From Streptomyces aureus (GTDB lineage: Bacteria > Actinomycetota > Actinomycetes > Streptomycetales > Streptomycetaceae): a DNA stretch of 64,000 nt. The stretch lies in contig NZ_JNZD01000028.1 of NCBI RefSeq assembly GCF_000725495.1, forward strand, positions 62,001 to 126,000, given 5' to 3'. The notes beneath the pieces are model-generated. The model ran no database searches. It saw only the letters and a list, made by a program, of their open reading frames with translations, and had not been told where the DNA came from. Position numbers and translations under genes: made by a program. Of the stretch, positions 46,101 to 55,091 are shown one piece after another (within the stretch, counting starts at the first letter, position 1; every line of letters begins with the position of its first letter).

Positions 46101-46718
46101 CATGGAATTGCGCAGGTAAGCGAATGGGGGATGAAGGTCGGGTACCCTCTCTGTTGGGTTGGGTGGGAAGACTGCGAAGTCACTGATTCCTACGATGCCT
46201 GGGCAGCCTCTCACGGGGCAGCACCACACGATCCTCTGTACGGACGGGCTGAGTCTGAGGTCTACGACAACCTCCTCGCTGCCGTCGGCGGCAGAGGTCA
46301 GGTATCGGGAAAAATGCGACCGGGTGGCAACCTTAAGGGTGTCAACCCGTCAGGATCGCGAACCAATTGTGCCAAGTGCGCAGTGGCCACCGATGAACGG
46401 CTCCAAGGACTCAGTTCGGTGGCGAAAGAGGGGGGCATCACTGACGCGCGCGCCCTCGAAAAGCGCTACGGATCGACCTTCAAGGCGACGAGTGGCTTTG
46501 ATGGAATATCCGGTGAACTGCTGCGAAAGGGAGATGGGGCACGAGGTATCGTTTACGGATTCGACACCGACGGTGCCGGAAACATCCCGTACCCGGGACA
46601 CTTCTTCAATGCTGTGAACGATGGTGGAAACATCAAGTTCCTCGATGGCCAGATGGGCGGGTACGCCGTGGACGAATGGGAGTACTACGACTTCATGTAT
46701 ACGGGAGGGGGAAAGTAG
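40178..46718 (+). pseudogene. Giant Rhs/YD-repeat toxin with papain-fold tip, frameshifted at an (AC)n run
   Basis: From ATG 40178 the frame encodes a signal sequence (ALVPGLLTPVAFAAG), an N-terminal domain, and a long YD-repeat shell up to VKNANDLAVSSTHT. At 43367-43374 the run ACACACAC shifts the frame. Adding one AC restores THTPVAAGPLTASDVTD and reading continues to TAG 46718, about 2180 residues in all. The second frame has the Rhs core end (GQFISVDPLLSLDQ, NGYSYANNSPITNSDPTGL). The tip follows, with NCAKCAVATDERLQG, GHFFNAVND and LDGQMGG: Cys, His and Asp in the order of papain-fold (Tox-PL) toxins. If the shift is real the tip is not made from the long start. Sequencing error or slippage are alternatives. 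Confidence 0.85.
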
Positions 46719-46719
46719 A

Positions 46720-46983
46720 GTGCAGCAGCAAGAGGCCGCGAGCATCGCTGAGGGGTTTGGTAGGTCTATGATTCCCGAGTGGGATGAATGGGGATGTCGC
46801 ATCGTACCCGCCGATCGGTTGCACTTGACTGGCCATCATGTCTTTGTGTATCCGCCAAGCGAAGAAAGCGGCGCGCGGCTGGGCGGGAACTGGCCCATCG
46901 TTGTCAACGATGCAACCGGTGAATGTCGATTCGTGCGAGGGATTGATGAGTATCGAAAGCTGAAACCAGCTCGTCCCTCGTAG
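46720..46983 (+). CDS. YrhB/Imm35-like immunity protein for the Rhs toxin
   Basis: A GTG at 46720 begins 1 base after the Rhs stop, with GGGAGGGGG upstream inside the Rhs end. The 87-residue protein reads MIPEWDEWGCRIVPADRLHL, HHVFVYPPSEES, then ARLGGNWPIVVNDATGECRF, a pattern of the YrhB/Imm35 type in which GNGP-IVV-DxxTGE is conserved. These proteins neutralise papain-fold and similar toxins. Size and position immediately after the toxin tip strongly suggest the cognate immunity gene. It keeps its own ribosome site, so it should still be made if the toxin gene is frameshifted. Confidence 0.75.
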   Translation: MQQQEAASIAEGFGRSMIPEWDEWGCRIVPADRLHLTGHHVFVYPPSEESGARLGGNWPIVVNDATGECRFVRGIDEYRKLKPARPS

Positions 46984-47289
46984 ATCCCAGTAGAAGTGCC
47001 AAGGCTGACCTTTTATCGGCCTCCACAAGGAGGCTCGCTGGCGCCTTGTCGGTAGATTTTAAGATCTCAGTGTTCCTGACCAGGTAAATGCATGACCTGC
47101 TCGGATCCTGAGTCTTTTGAAGACCCTGTCCCGTTCTGAGGGGCAGGGTCTCTGCCGGAGTAATTGCCAAGACCTCTCTGAGACCGCGTTTGAGATCTGC
47201 CGTGGAGCTGGAGGACCGACTGAGGTTGAAGGAGCGGCAAGGCGATCCGTTTTGCTGATCAGTAGGATCGGCAGGTCGGAGGGGATGTG

Positions 47290-47670
47290 ATGTTGCAGGT
47301 TCTGTACAGCGGGGAGACCAGAGAGCTTGAGCTCTCTGGGACGCGTCGAGAGCTCCTGGCGCTCGGGCAGCTGCTGCGGGGGAAGGCTGGAAGCTGTGAT
47401 CTCTCGGAGAACCGGCACCCCTTTCCCTATGAGAGGTCGCTGTCCGAGATCGCGTTCCGGGAGGATCCGGGGCGGGACACCGCTTCGATCGTCGCGGAGG
47501 GTCAGATCCTGAGGATCCAGGGGGGACGGGGAGCTCTCGACCTCCTGGCCGACAACATCGAGGACTTCGCTTCCGAGGCGGATGCAAGCGATCATTGCCA
47601 CGTCGACTCCCCGACATACGACTCCATCGCGCCAGAGTCGGACCCTCTGGTGATCGCATTCATGAGGTGA
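47290..47670 (+). CDS. Imm32-like immunity protein, passenger within an IS
   Basis: The ATG at 47290 lies five bases after GGAGGGG (GTG 47287 is an alternative). The 126-residue product fits Imm32: LELSGTRRELLALGQLLRG, ENRHPFPYERSLSEI, ILRIQGGRGALDLLADNIED and a C-terminal HxH-containing segment DHCHVDSPTYDSIAPESDPL. The gene is entirely within the inverted repeats of the element and ends 11 bp inside the convergent transposase gene. Imm32 genes normally sit after polymorphic toxins; as a mobile passenger it could spread protection against toxins of rivals. That role is inference. Confidence 0.68.
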   Translation: MLQVLYSGETRELELSGTRRELLALGQLLRGKAGSCDLSENRHPFPYERSLSEIAFREDPGRDTASIVAEGQILRIQGGRGALDLLADNIEDFASEADASDHCHVDSPTYDSIAPESDPLVIAFMR

Positions 47671-48559
47671 GCGGAGAGCCTTCGGCCGTAAGGCGGTTGA
47701 GCCCGCAGGCCTCGGCGCGAGAGAGCGGTCGTGGGCCTGGTCGGGTTGCCGGTCGGCCTCGGGTGAGGCGGCGGACCATGATGCCGATCATCGCCCAGCG
47801 GATCATCGCCTCCGAGTGGGCGGGGCTGGTCTCGTAGTCCCTGGCGAGGCGCCGGTGGGTGGTGAGCCAGGAGAAGGTTCGCTCCACCGCCCACCGCTTG
47901 GGCTGGACCTGGAAGCCGCGCTGGCCAGGGTCTTTGCGGACGATCTCCAGCTCGCGGCCGAGGATCTGGGCGGCCCAGCCGACCAGGCGGCCGGCGAAGC
48001 CCTGGTCGGCCCAGACCTTCCGGACTCCGGGGTGGTCGAGCCTGGTCCACAGCAGCGGCCGCTTCGCGCCGTCGCGGTCCTGGATGCTCGCCGCGACGAC
48101 GTGGACGGCCAGGAGCAGGCCGAGGGTGTCGGTGACGATGAACCTCTTGCGGCCTTTCACCTTCTTACCCGCGTCGAAGCCCCTGGTGGCGGCGGGGACG
48201 GTATCAGCAGTGCGGACGGACTGCGAGTCGATCAGCCCGGCGCTCGGCTCCGTGTCGCGGCCGTCGGCTTGACGGACCTTGCCGCGCAGGGCGTCATGGA
48301 TGCGCTCGACGGTGCCGTCGTCGTGCCACCACGTGAAGTACCAGTACACCGTTGGCCAGGGCGGGAAGTCCTTCGGCAACTGCCGCCAGGCACACCCGGT
48401 CCGCACCACGTAGAAGATCGCGTCGACGATCCGCCGCCGCGGATGCTTCTCCCGCCGACCACCTTTCGGACCCACCCGAGCCGGAGGGAGTAGCGGCTCC
48501 ACCAGCGCCCATTGATCATCTGTCAGGTCCGACGGATACCCACCCCCAGCACCGCTCAC
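47660..48559 (-). CDS. IS5-family DDE transposase
   Basis: A GTG at 48559 (or 48577) starts a product of about 299 residues: GAGGGYPSDLTDDQWALVEP, VDAIFYVVRTGCAWRQLPKD, then catalytic blocks GLIDSQSVRTA (first D), KVWADQGFAG (second D) and VERTFSWLTTHRRLARDYE (E). The frame appears intact, so the element may be active. The open frame continues upstream to 48928 only because it is fused with a neighbouring relic; the real start lies just inside the inverted repeat. The C-terminal 20 residues (AEACGLNRLTAEGSPLTS) may be an extension into the passenger region. Confidence 0.88.
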   Translation of the reverse strand: MSGAGGGYPSDLTDDQWALVEPLLPPARVGPKGGRREKHPRRRIVDAIFYVVRTGCAWRQLPKDFPPWPTVYWYFTWWHDDGTVERIHDALRGKVRQADGRDTEPSAGLIDSQSVRTADTVPAATRGFDAGKKVKGRKRFIVTDTLGLLLAVHVVAASIQDRDGAKRPLLWTRLDHPGVRKVWADQGFAGRLVGWAAQILGRELEIVRKDPGQRGFQVQPKRWAVERTFSWLTTHRRLARDYETSPAHSEAMIRWAMIGIMVRRLTRGRPATRPGPRPLSRAEACGLNRLTAEGSPLTS

Positions 48560-48722
48560 GAGAGGCTCAACGAGCACTTCAGTCCGGGGGATACCGCAGA
48601 TCTCAAACGCGGTCTGAGCGGGGCTGCGCGCCCTTGGGGCGCCCAGCCGGATGGGCGGCTGAGGGGCGGGCGGAGTGGATGGTGTTCCTCGTCTGGCGGG
48701 ACTTTCCGCGATGTGGAGCCTG

Positions 48723-48928
48723 TCAGGAGAGCACCTGGGCGAGGACGCCGGTGAGGGCGATGGCCAGTGAAGTGTGAGGACGGCGGCGAAGGTGGCCGCG
48801 GCGCGCATCAGGGCGGCGGGATAGGTGGCGCCGTCCAGGCGGGTGAGTACGCCGGCTGCCGTGGCCGCGAGGAGTGCGAGTACGACAACCAGACCGGTGC
48901 TGAGCAGGACTGTGGCGAGGTGGTTCAC
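48723..48928 (-). pseudogene. Frameshifted small membrane protein
   Basis: A GTG at 48928 with GGGGAG upstream begins NHLATVLLSTGLVVVLALLA, a membrane helix, then DGATYPAALMRAAATFAAVL. One base out of frame the natural end continues as SLAIALTGVLAQVLS with a stop at 48723. The frame shift destroys the second helix. It lies between the IS and a divergent XRE/NB-ARC gene; homologues in Streptomyces are about 65 residues. Confidence 0.55.
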
Positions 48929-49046
48929 GGCGATCTCCCCGAGGAGGGCGGATGCTGACCCGCCCCAATTTCACGGAACAGGTGTCCGCCCGGGTCCAGC
49001 TGGACAAAGATGGACTTCTTTGGACGTGCGGGACTCAGGGGGGTAT

Positions 49047-52000
49047 GTGGAGGGGGACGCCGATGGGCGTAAGGCAGCGGCACTGGCCGAGTTGCGTGCC
49101 CGCCTGAAGGACGCCGTGGCTCTCTCGGGGCTGAGCAAGGAGCAGCTCGTCGGCCGCGTAGCCACCAGTAAGTGGCCAGTAGGCCGCAGTACCCTCTTCG
49201 AGGCCCTTCGGCCCGGCGCTCCCGTGCCGAAGGAGAGGACGGTCCGCGCGTTCGCGGCCGGGCTGGCATTGTCGGAGGAGCAGACACAGGAACTGCTGGA
49301 CTTGCGACGCACTGCGGCCAGCAAGCCTGTTCCAGCACCGGAAACGACCTCAGGGCCAGGCCGAGAGTTAGGCAGGCCGGTCGACGGTACTGGGGCGGTA
49401 GCTGGCGTCGGCCACGGCCCGACAATCCCCCATGTCATGCAGCTCCCGCCGACGGCGATCCGCTGGGCTGCCGAAACCGAGGCCCGTGGCGAGTTCGACC
49501 TGCGCTCTCCGAAGGAGACCTTCACCGGCCGGGCGAAGGAGCTGGCCGCGATCCGGACCGAGCTGCTCCGGCTCGCCGACGGCGTCGGCATCCCGGTTGT
49601 GGTGGTGCATGGCTTGGGCGGCGTCGGCAAGACCGAGCTGGCCCGGAAGTATGCCCAGACCCATCGGCATTCCTACGACCTGGTCTGGTGGATCGATGCA
49701 GCCGCCCCCGGGGCCGTCGATGCCGCGCTCGCCGAGATCGCGGTCCGGCTGAGTCCGTTCTGGGGCGGCACCGTGCCGTCCGAGCGCGCGCTCATCGCCT
49801 GGGCCCTGTCCTGGCTCCAGCAGCACGACAACTGGCTGCTGGTCCACGACAACGTCGAGGACCCGAACCTGCTCTGGCAGCGCCTGGGCAGCCTCGGGCG
49901 CGGGCACCATCTGATCACCAGCCGCCACGCCACGGGATGGAACCGCCGGGTGACGCTGATCGGCCTGGACGTTCTGCCGCGCGAAGACTCCGTCGCGCTG
50001 CTCAACGCCTGGGGGTCCTTCAGCTCCCTCGAGGAGGAGTGGCATGCAGGTCAGCTGGCGAAGGAACTGGGCGACTTGCCACTGGCGCTGGAACAGGCTG
50101 CCGCCTACATGGCTCAGACGGTGACCAGCATTCAAAGCTACCGCGACAGCCTCGCCGAGCAGTTGGACGAAGCTGCCCAGGACCACTCCGGCGAGGAGCG
50201 GACGGTGGCCCGGGTCTGGAAGCTCACCCTCACCGCGCTGGAAGAGACCGTCCCGCTGGCCGTCGACCTGCTCCACGTCCTGGCCTGGCTCGATCCCGAC
50301 AACTGCCCCCGGTCCCTGCTGGCCTCGCTCGCCCCCGGCAAGCTCCCGGTTCCCAGTGCCCTGGGGTGGCTGAACGCCTTCAGCATGGTCACCCTCACCG
50401 ACAAGACGGTCTCCGTCCACCGCCTGGTGCAGGCCGTGCTGCGCGACAAGGCGATCCGGCACGCCAGCCTCGATACGGCCGAGGGCAGCGTCCCTCCGCC
50501 GCCACGCGGCCGACCGAAGGCCGAGGGCCTCCTGCTCGAAGCCGTGTATCCGGACGGGGCCGAAGCCTCCCCAGGTGAAGCCCCGGACGAGGCACTGCTC
50601 GCCCGACTCGCTCTGCTCGCACCGCATGTGATCGCTCTCTCCGGCACCGACCCCGGGGACTACCGCCCGGGCCTGGCCCGGCTCTTCCGCGAGACCTCGG
50701 CGCACCTGCACCGGCAGGGCCAGATAGTCCGATCCCTGCCGGTGCGCCGGGCGTACGCGCGGCAGGTGGTGGCGGGTTTCGGCCCCGACGACGAGACCGC
50801 CCTGATCGGCTGCAACGCACACGCCTCCGCTCTAGCGGCGGCCGGCGACCTCGGCCAAGCGGTCGAGGTCTTGGAAGAGCTTCGCGAGCGGAGCATCCGG
50901 GCGCTTGGCCCGGGCGACCTCACCACCCTGAACATCCGGGCCGACCTTGCCTCCGCCTACCACGACAGCGGCCGATTCGATTCCGCCATCGAGGAGTTCA
51001 TCGATGCCGCCGCTGTCGCCGCCGAGCACCTTGGCCCGGAGCACGCCCGGACCCTGAGCCTACGCAACGGCCTTGCCCTGGCGTACGAGGACGAGGGCCG
51101 TCCCAAGCAGGCGATCAAGATTTACGAGGACCTGCTCCGGAACCCGGAGCGCCTGGTCCGCCGGGAGCACGACTCGACCCCGCCGATGCCCACCGCGGCC
51201 GCGGTGCGGAACAACCTTGCCGGGGCGTACGAGAGCGTCGGCCGGTACGAGGAATCGGTCGCGCTCTACCGTGAGGTACTTGCCGAGCTGACCGACGCCC
51301 TTGGGTGTGAGCACCCGACCACCGTGGACTGCCTCGGCAACCTGGGCTTTGCCCTGGAGTCGGCCGGTCGGTTCGACGAAGCGTGCGACATCTATCGGGA
51401 TGTGCTGGAGCGGCGGGTGGCGATCCTGGGCGAGGACCACCCAGACACCCTGCTGAGCCAGAGCAACCTTGCGAACCTGCACCTGACGAACGGTGAGATC
51501 GACACCGCGCTAAATCTGTGTAGCAAGACGCTGGTCCAACGCGAGCAGATCCTGGGCCGGATTCACGTCGACACCCTGGTGAGCCGGAACATGATGGCCG
51601 GGGCCTACGAGTCCGCCGGGGAGCTGGAGCAGGCAGCCGAGCTGTACGAGACCACCCTCGAACAGCGCCGTGAGGTCCTCGGGAGCGGGCACCCCGCGAC
51701 CCTGCTCACCCTGGCCAACCTGGCGTTCTGCCACCTCCAGCAGGGCAACGCCGCGGTAGCCGTCCCGCTGCTCGATGAGGCGTGGACCTGCCAGGAGCAG
51801 CTCTCCGGGCCGGACAGTCCCGATACCTTGCGCCACCTCCACAACCTCGCCTCCGCCTGCAGGGAGGCCGGAGACCTCGACCGGGCCCGGAAGCTGTTCA
51901 CCACCGCACTGGACCTGCGCACCCAGGTGCTGGGCCCGAAGCACTTCGAAACCCTCAAAACGCTCAGCGGCCTGGCCCGGCTGAACCAGGCCGAAGGAGA

Positions 52001-52121
52001 CCTGGAACACGCCATCCCCCAGTACGAGGAAGCGATCGACGGTCTCACCGAGGTACTCGGCCCCGACCACCCCACCACCCGAACCGTCTCCGGCTACCTC
52101 GCTGAAGCCCGCACCCCCTGA
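49047..52121 (+). CDS. XRE–NB-ARC–TPR regulator (STAND NTPase)
   Basis: A GTG at 49047 follows AGGGGGG, giving 1024 residues. Residues 10-85 form a helix-turn-helix-like domain (LKDAVALSGLSKEQLVGRVA, GRSTLFEALRPG). After a linker comes an NB-ARC NTPase: P-loop GLGGVGKT at 189-196, DNWLLVHDNVEDP as Walker B, and LITSRH as sensor/RNBS-B, then GDLPLALEQAAAYM. The C-terminal half is a long array of TPR_10/TPR_12 repeats with LGPEHARTLSLRNGLALAYE-like units. STAND proteins of this design are switches in regulation or defence. It is divergent from the small membrane-protein relic. Confidence 0.85.
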   Translation: MEGDADGRKAAALAELRARLKDAVALSGLSKEQLVGRVATSKWPVGRSTLFEALRPGAPVPKERTVRAFAAGLALSEEQTQELLDLRRTAASKPVPAPETTSGPGRELGRPVDGTGAVAGVGHGPTIPHVMQLPPTAIRWAAETEARGEFDLRSPKETFTGRAKELAAIRTELLRLADGVGIPVVVVHGLGGVGKTELARKYAQTHRHSYDLVWWIDAAAPGAVDAALAEIAVRLSPFWGGTVPSERALIAWALSWLQQHDNWLLVHDNVEDPNLLWQRLGSLGRGHHLITSRHATGWNRRVTLIGLDVLPREDSVALLNAWGSFSSLEEEWHAGQLAKELGDLPLALEQAAAYMAQTVTSIQSYRDSLAEQLDEAAQDHSGEERTVARVWKLTLTALEETVPLAVDLLHVLAWLDPDNCPRSLLASLAPGKLPVPSALGWLNAFSMVTLTDKTVSVHRLVQAVLRDKAIRHASLDTAEGSVPPPPRGRPKAEGLLLEAVYPDGAEASPGEAPDEALLARLALLAPHVIALSGTDPGDYRPGLARLFRETSAHLHRQGQIVRSLPVRRAYARQVVAGFGPDDETALIGCNAHASALAAAGDLGQAVEVLEELRERSIRALGPGDLTTLNIRADLASAYHDSGRFDSAIEEFIDAAAVAAEHLGPEHARTLSLRNGLALAYEDEGRPKQAIKIYEDLLRNPERLVRREHDSTPPMPTAAAVRNNLAGAYESVGRYEESVALYREVLAELTDALGCEHPTTVDCLGNLGFALESAGRFDEACDIYRDVLERRVAILGEDHPDTLLSQSNLANLHLTNGEIDTALNLCSKTLVQREQILGRIHVDTLVSRNMMAGAYESAGELEQAAELYETTLEQRREVLGSGHPATLLTLANLAFCHLQQGNAAVAVPLLDEAWTCQEQLSGPDSPDTLRHLHNLASACREAGDLDRARKLFTTALDLRTQVLGPKHFETLKTLSGLARLNQAEGDLEHAIPQYEEAIDGLTEVLGPDHPTTRTVSGYLAEARTP

Positions 52122-52672
52122 CCGCCTCGAACCGGGCCAGCTCACCGCCGACCGGCTGCGCTGCCAACTGGTGCAGGTGCCACAGCCAGGCATCCTCCTG
52201 ATCCCAGCCTGCTCCCACCACCGGGCCACCACCGAGTGCGCCAGAAAGAGCACCTGCTGACGAGGACCGGCCCAGCTACGGGACCGGTCCTCTTGGCGCA
52301 CCACCGGCGCCGCTACCTGCAGTCCTGGGCCCCGACCGCTACACCACCTGTGAGGCGGTCCAGCACCTTGAGTGCCTCACAGGCGCCGTGCCCGAAGAAG
52401 CGCCCGAGCCGGTCTGGACCATCATCGGTCGGCATATCGCCCCGACGGCAGCTGACAGCCCGGCCCGGACGTCCCGGCCAGGCCTGCCGACCGGGCCGGG
52501 ATCCAGGTAGCGCGTTCACCAGCTGAATGCGCTGCGGCAGACGCGTCGCGGCTGGGAACCGGTCAAAGAGGCGGATCCGGGCCCCCTCAGGGCCGCCCAT
52601 GAGAGCCACAGCGCTGAACTTCCAGAAAGTTAGCCGGTGGCGAGTGGGGACGCCGGGGGATGGAGGCCAGCC
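52122..52672. other. 550-bp gap with a terminator and no intact gene
   Basis: The first 135 bases carry an open plus frame (LTADRLRCQLVQVPQPGILL) ending at 52259 that has no start and may be a relic. The remainder is G/C-rich without supportable coding. Confidence 0.35.
52262..52292 (+). terminator. Terminator after the NB-ARC gene
   Basis: GAGGACCGG (52262-52270) pairs with CCGGTCCTC (52284-52292), followed by TTGGC. It is a nine-base stem with a 13-base loop, about 140 bp past the stop. Confidence 0.55.
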
Positions 52673-53524
52673 TCAGCCGGCACCGACCGCGGCAGGGCTG
52701 ATGGTGCGCATCCTCCGACGACGCCCGTGCACGGCCGCCATCGGCCGCACCGGCACAGTCCACTTGCCAACCAGGGCCTTCATCTCGCGTTGCGCCTGCA
52801 TCTGCAGCTCCTGCACCTCCGGGATCTCCGCCTCCCGCGAGCGCCTCAGCAGCTTGCAGTACTCCTCTCGCAGCACCTTGCGGTACTTCTCGTTGACCAC
52901 AGGGGCCATCCACTCGTTCAGACGTGCGAACTCCTCGTCTGTTCGCGGGAAGCCGCAGACCCGCACCCAGGCCCTGAGCCACTTCCCGAGTTGCAGACCG
53001 GTGATCCCGCACGCCTCAAGGAAGGCGACGTACTGTCGCAGGTCGCGCGGAAGGGTCCGCGCCGTGACGATCATGTGCGCCGTGCTGCGCGACACCCACC
53101 GCTTCGTCTCCTGCTCGATACGGCGGAACGGCGGCCGTCCGGCATAGGCCCACTGATCGCGCAGAGCGCCGCTCAGATCCCACGCGCCACGGGCGAACTC
53201 CGGCTTCGCCAAGACAGTCGAGCCCCGGTCCTTGTGCCTGTGCTCGTCGACTGCCTGCTGCGCCTCGGCGTGCAGCTGCGCTACCCGGCTCAGGTCAATG
53301 TCCTCGACTCGGGCGCAGCAGACCGAAGCGTAGGCGAACGCCAGCGGGAACGGCGGCAGATAGCTGCCGCCGGCCGCCCGCTTCAGCTGTGCGGCCGAGT
53401 ACGGCACCAGCTCGGCAAGCTCGCGGTACGTCAGGCCTGCCGCCTTTCGCAGGCACCGCAGGTACTGCGCGAACACACCCCGCTCCGGCACGGTGAAGTC
53501 GACGGGAATCTCAGGACGTCCCAT
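52673..53524 (-). CDS. XRE-family DNA-binding protein (283 aa)
   Basis: The start at ATG 53524 gives a 283-residue product. The N-terminal domain is an XRE helix-turn-helix: FAQYLRCLRKAAGLTYRELA, then LVPYSAAQLKRAAGGSYLPP with recognition helix. The rest is helical with AAQAVDEHRHK-type charged segments and a basic C-terminus (GRRRRMRT). The gene is preceded by a small two-helix membrane protein 10 bp upstream, so they probably form an operon. Such pairs are found in Streptomyces plasmids and genomic islands. Target genes are unknown. Confidence 0.78.
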   Translation of the reverse strand: MGRPEIPVDFTVPERGVFAQYLRCLRKAAGLTYRELAELVPYSAAQLKRAAGGSYLPPFPLAFAYASVCCARVEDIDLSRVAQLHAEAQQAVDEHRHKDRGSTVLAKPEFARGAWDLSGALRDQWAYAGRPPFRRIEQETKRWVSRSTAHMIVTARTLPRDLRQYVAFLEACGITGLQLGKWLRAWVRVCGFPRTDEEFARLNEWMAPVVNEKYRKVLREEYCKLLRRSREAEIPEVQELQMQAQREMKALVGKWTVPVRPMAAVHGRRRRMRTISPAAVGAG

Positions 53525-53534
53525 GCCCGCCCCC

Positions 53535-53801
53535 TCAGCTGCCGGTGCCGTTGTTCAGCGCCGCCCTCAAGAAGTGCTGCACCAGACGACGGCTTCCCGT
53601 CCCGCCGCTCGCGCAGATCAGCACGGCGACGGAGATTCCGCCACCGGCTGACAGCAGCGTCACGATGTCCGCGGCACCCATTCCCGCACCGATCCGCAGG
53701 GTGACCGTGGCGGTGACGAAGCCCAGAACGACCAGGGCCCTGGCCATGCCGAAGCCGTACCCGGCCGACGACGAGGGGGACACCTCGCACTTTCCACTCA
53801 T
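53535..53801 (-). CDS. Small two-helix membrane protein
   Basis: An ATG at 53801 preceded by GGAGA starts an 88-residue protein. It has two hydrophobic segments (MARALVVLGFVTATVTLRIG and ADIVTLLSAGGGISVAVLIC) and a short N-terminal cytoplasmic part (SGKCEVSPSSSAGYG). I cannot name a family. Its position 10 bp before the XRE gene suggests co-regulation; it could be a membrane anchor or a small toxin-like peptide, but neither is shown. Confidence 0.6.
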   Translation of the reverse strand: MSGKCEVSPSSSAGYGFGMARALVVLGFVTATVTLRIGAGMGAADIVTLLSAGGGISVAVLICASGGTGSRRLVQHFLRAALNNGTGS

Positions 53802-54572
53802 GAAAGAAACGTCTCCTGTCCGAAGGGCGGGCGGGACCATCGCGGTGACCGCCCGCACCACCTGTTTGCTGCTGACTCCGCGAACCCGGCTGGCCGCGCA
53901 GGGGCTTGGCAGGCCCCCGCGAAACGCGGCCGTGAGTTCGTGACGGGGATCGGCCACCGGCCATTTGACGTATGGCCGCGCATGACACCGGTCCTCCGGT
54001 GCCCTAGCCTCGCACCCAACGCCCTTAGCGTGCGGACGAGTTACGGGTTGGCTCATGTTTCGTCTAAGTTGGAGGGCTACACCACTCACCCGTCTGACCT
54101 GGGCGTTCGCCACCGTACAGAGGGTTGGCTCATCATTTGTCCAGCTCAAAAAAACGGATTTCCATTGGTTTGTATCTACACTCACATCTGTAAGTGACCG
54201 TGGATGAACATGCTTCTTCACGCTCACGCTGTCCCCTGCATTGCTGCTGACTCCAACAGTCCGGGGAAACGAGGAAAGCCGCGATTGACGCGCGGCCGCG
54301 GTCCGGGGTGCCTCTGCCTGGCAGCGAGGCACCCCGAACCGCCACACAGAAGCGGGCGCCGCCCGCCGATCAGGGACGCGGTCGACCCTTCGGCCAGCCA
54401 TACGGTCCTCCGCGCTCCTAGCTCCTCAGTGTCTTGCCGCTGTTCTGCTCAGCACCTTCGAGCGGCCACGAAAACCACCCGCTCAGGCGCCATACGCGAT
54501 ATTCCCCGGGCCGACCGCAGCCGCATCAAAACGGCTACCTCGCGCGGTCTTTGCGTTCTACCGTTGTCCGGC
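53802..54572. other. 770-bp stretch without a supportable gene
   Basis: The AT-richer segment 54030-54240 is the likely promoter region for the membrane/XRE operon. No repeat or RNA gene stands out. Confidence 0.35.
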
Positions 54573-55090
54573 ATGGGCATGCATGCCTTCCAGGGCCCCT
54601 GCCTTCTGCGGCTGTTCCACGCGATCGAGCAGGCCCGCGGTGAGCATGCCTACCGGCAACTGCCCGCACCCGTACCGGTCAGCAGCCTGGCCGCCGACGA
54701 CGCCCCGCTCAGCCCGTACTCGCCGCGCACCTGATCCAGAACTTCTACACCGCGGACCTCGCCCTCACTGACGCGCTGCGCCGCCTGACAGCAACCGGCG
54801 AGGTCGATCCGACCACTCCCTGGCCGCTGCTGCGCGGCGCCCTGGAGAACTTCGCCATGGGCCTGTGGCTCCTCGACGGCACCGGGCGCGGCGAGCGCCG
54901 ACGCCGCGCCCTGTCGCTGTGGGACGAGGACATGCGCAACCGGCAGCAGCACGAGACGGACACAGGCCACCTCCCGTCCAGCGGCGGCATGACCGGTGCG
55001 CAGCGCCGGACCGAGATGGGTGCGGCTCTTCTGGAGGGAAGGGCTGAGCTGGAAGAACGCTGTCGGGGCTGTTCGCGGGGCTGTCACGAA
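54573..55090 (+). pseudogene. Frameshifted hypothetical protein
   Basis: One frame starts MGMHAFQGPCLLRLFHAIEQ and ends at 54734. Another, open to 55141, reads AHLIQNFYTADLALTDALRR, PWPLLRGALENFAMGLWLLD and RRALSLWDEDMRNRQQHETD, a sequence that resembles a conserved Streptomyces hypothetical. The two parts overlap in different frames near 54700, indicating a frameshift. The 3' end runs into an unrelated minus-strand relic. Confidence 0.5.
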
Positions 55091-55091
55091 C

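Larger units (their letters stand above)
47183..48613. mobile_element. Complete IS5-like insertion sequence carrying an immunity gene
   Basis: Perfect 18-bp inverted repeats ACCGCGTTTGAGATCTGC lie at 47183-47200 and, inverted, at 48596-48613. The five bases CTGAG directly flank both ends (47178-47182 and 48614-48618), which fits a target-site duplication. Inside are a DDE transposase on the minus strand and a convergent small gene of the Imm32 type. At 1431 bp it is longer than a transposase-only element would need, because of this passenger. Confidence 0.75.

Noticed and set aside
47178..47200. The Imm32-like gene as a second cognate immunity gene of the Rhs toxin
   Set aside because: It lies inside the inverted repeats of the IS, so it arrived separately; the gene next to the Rhs tip is the better cognate candidate.
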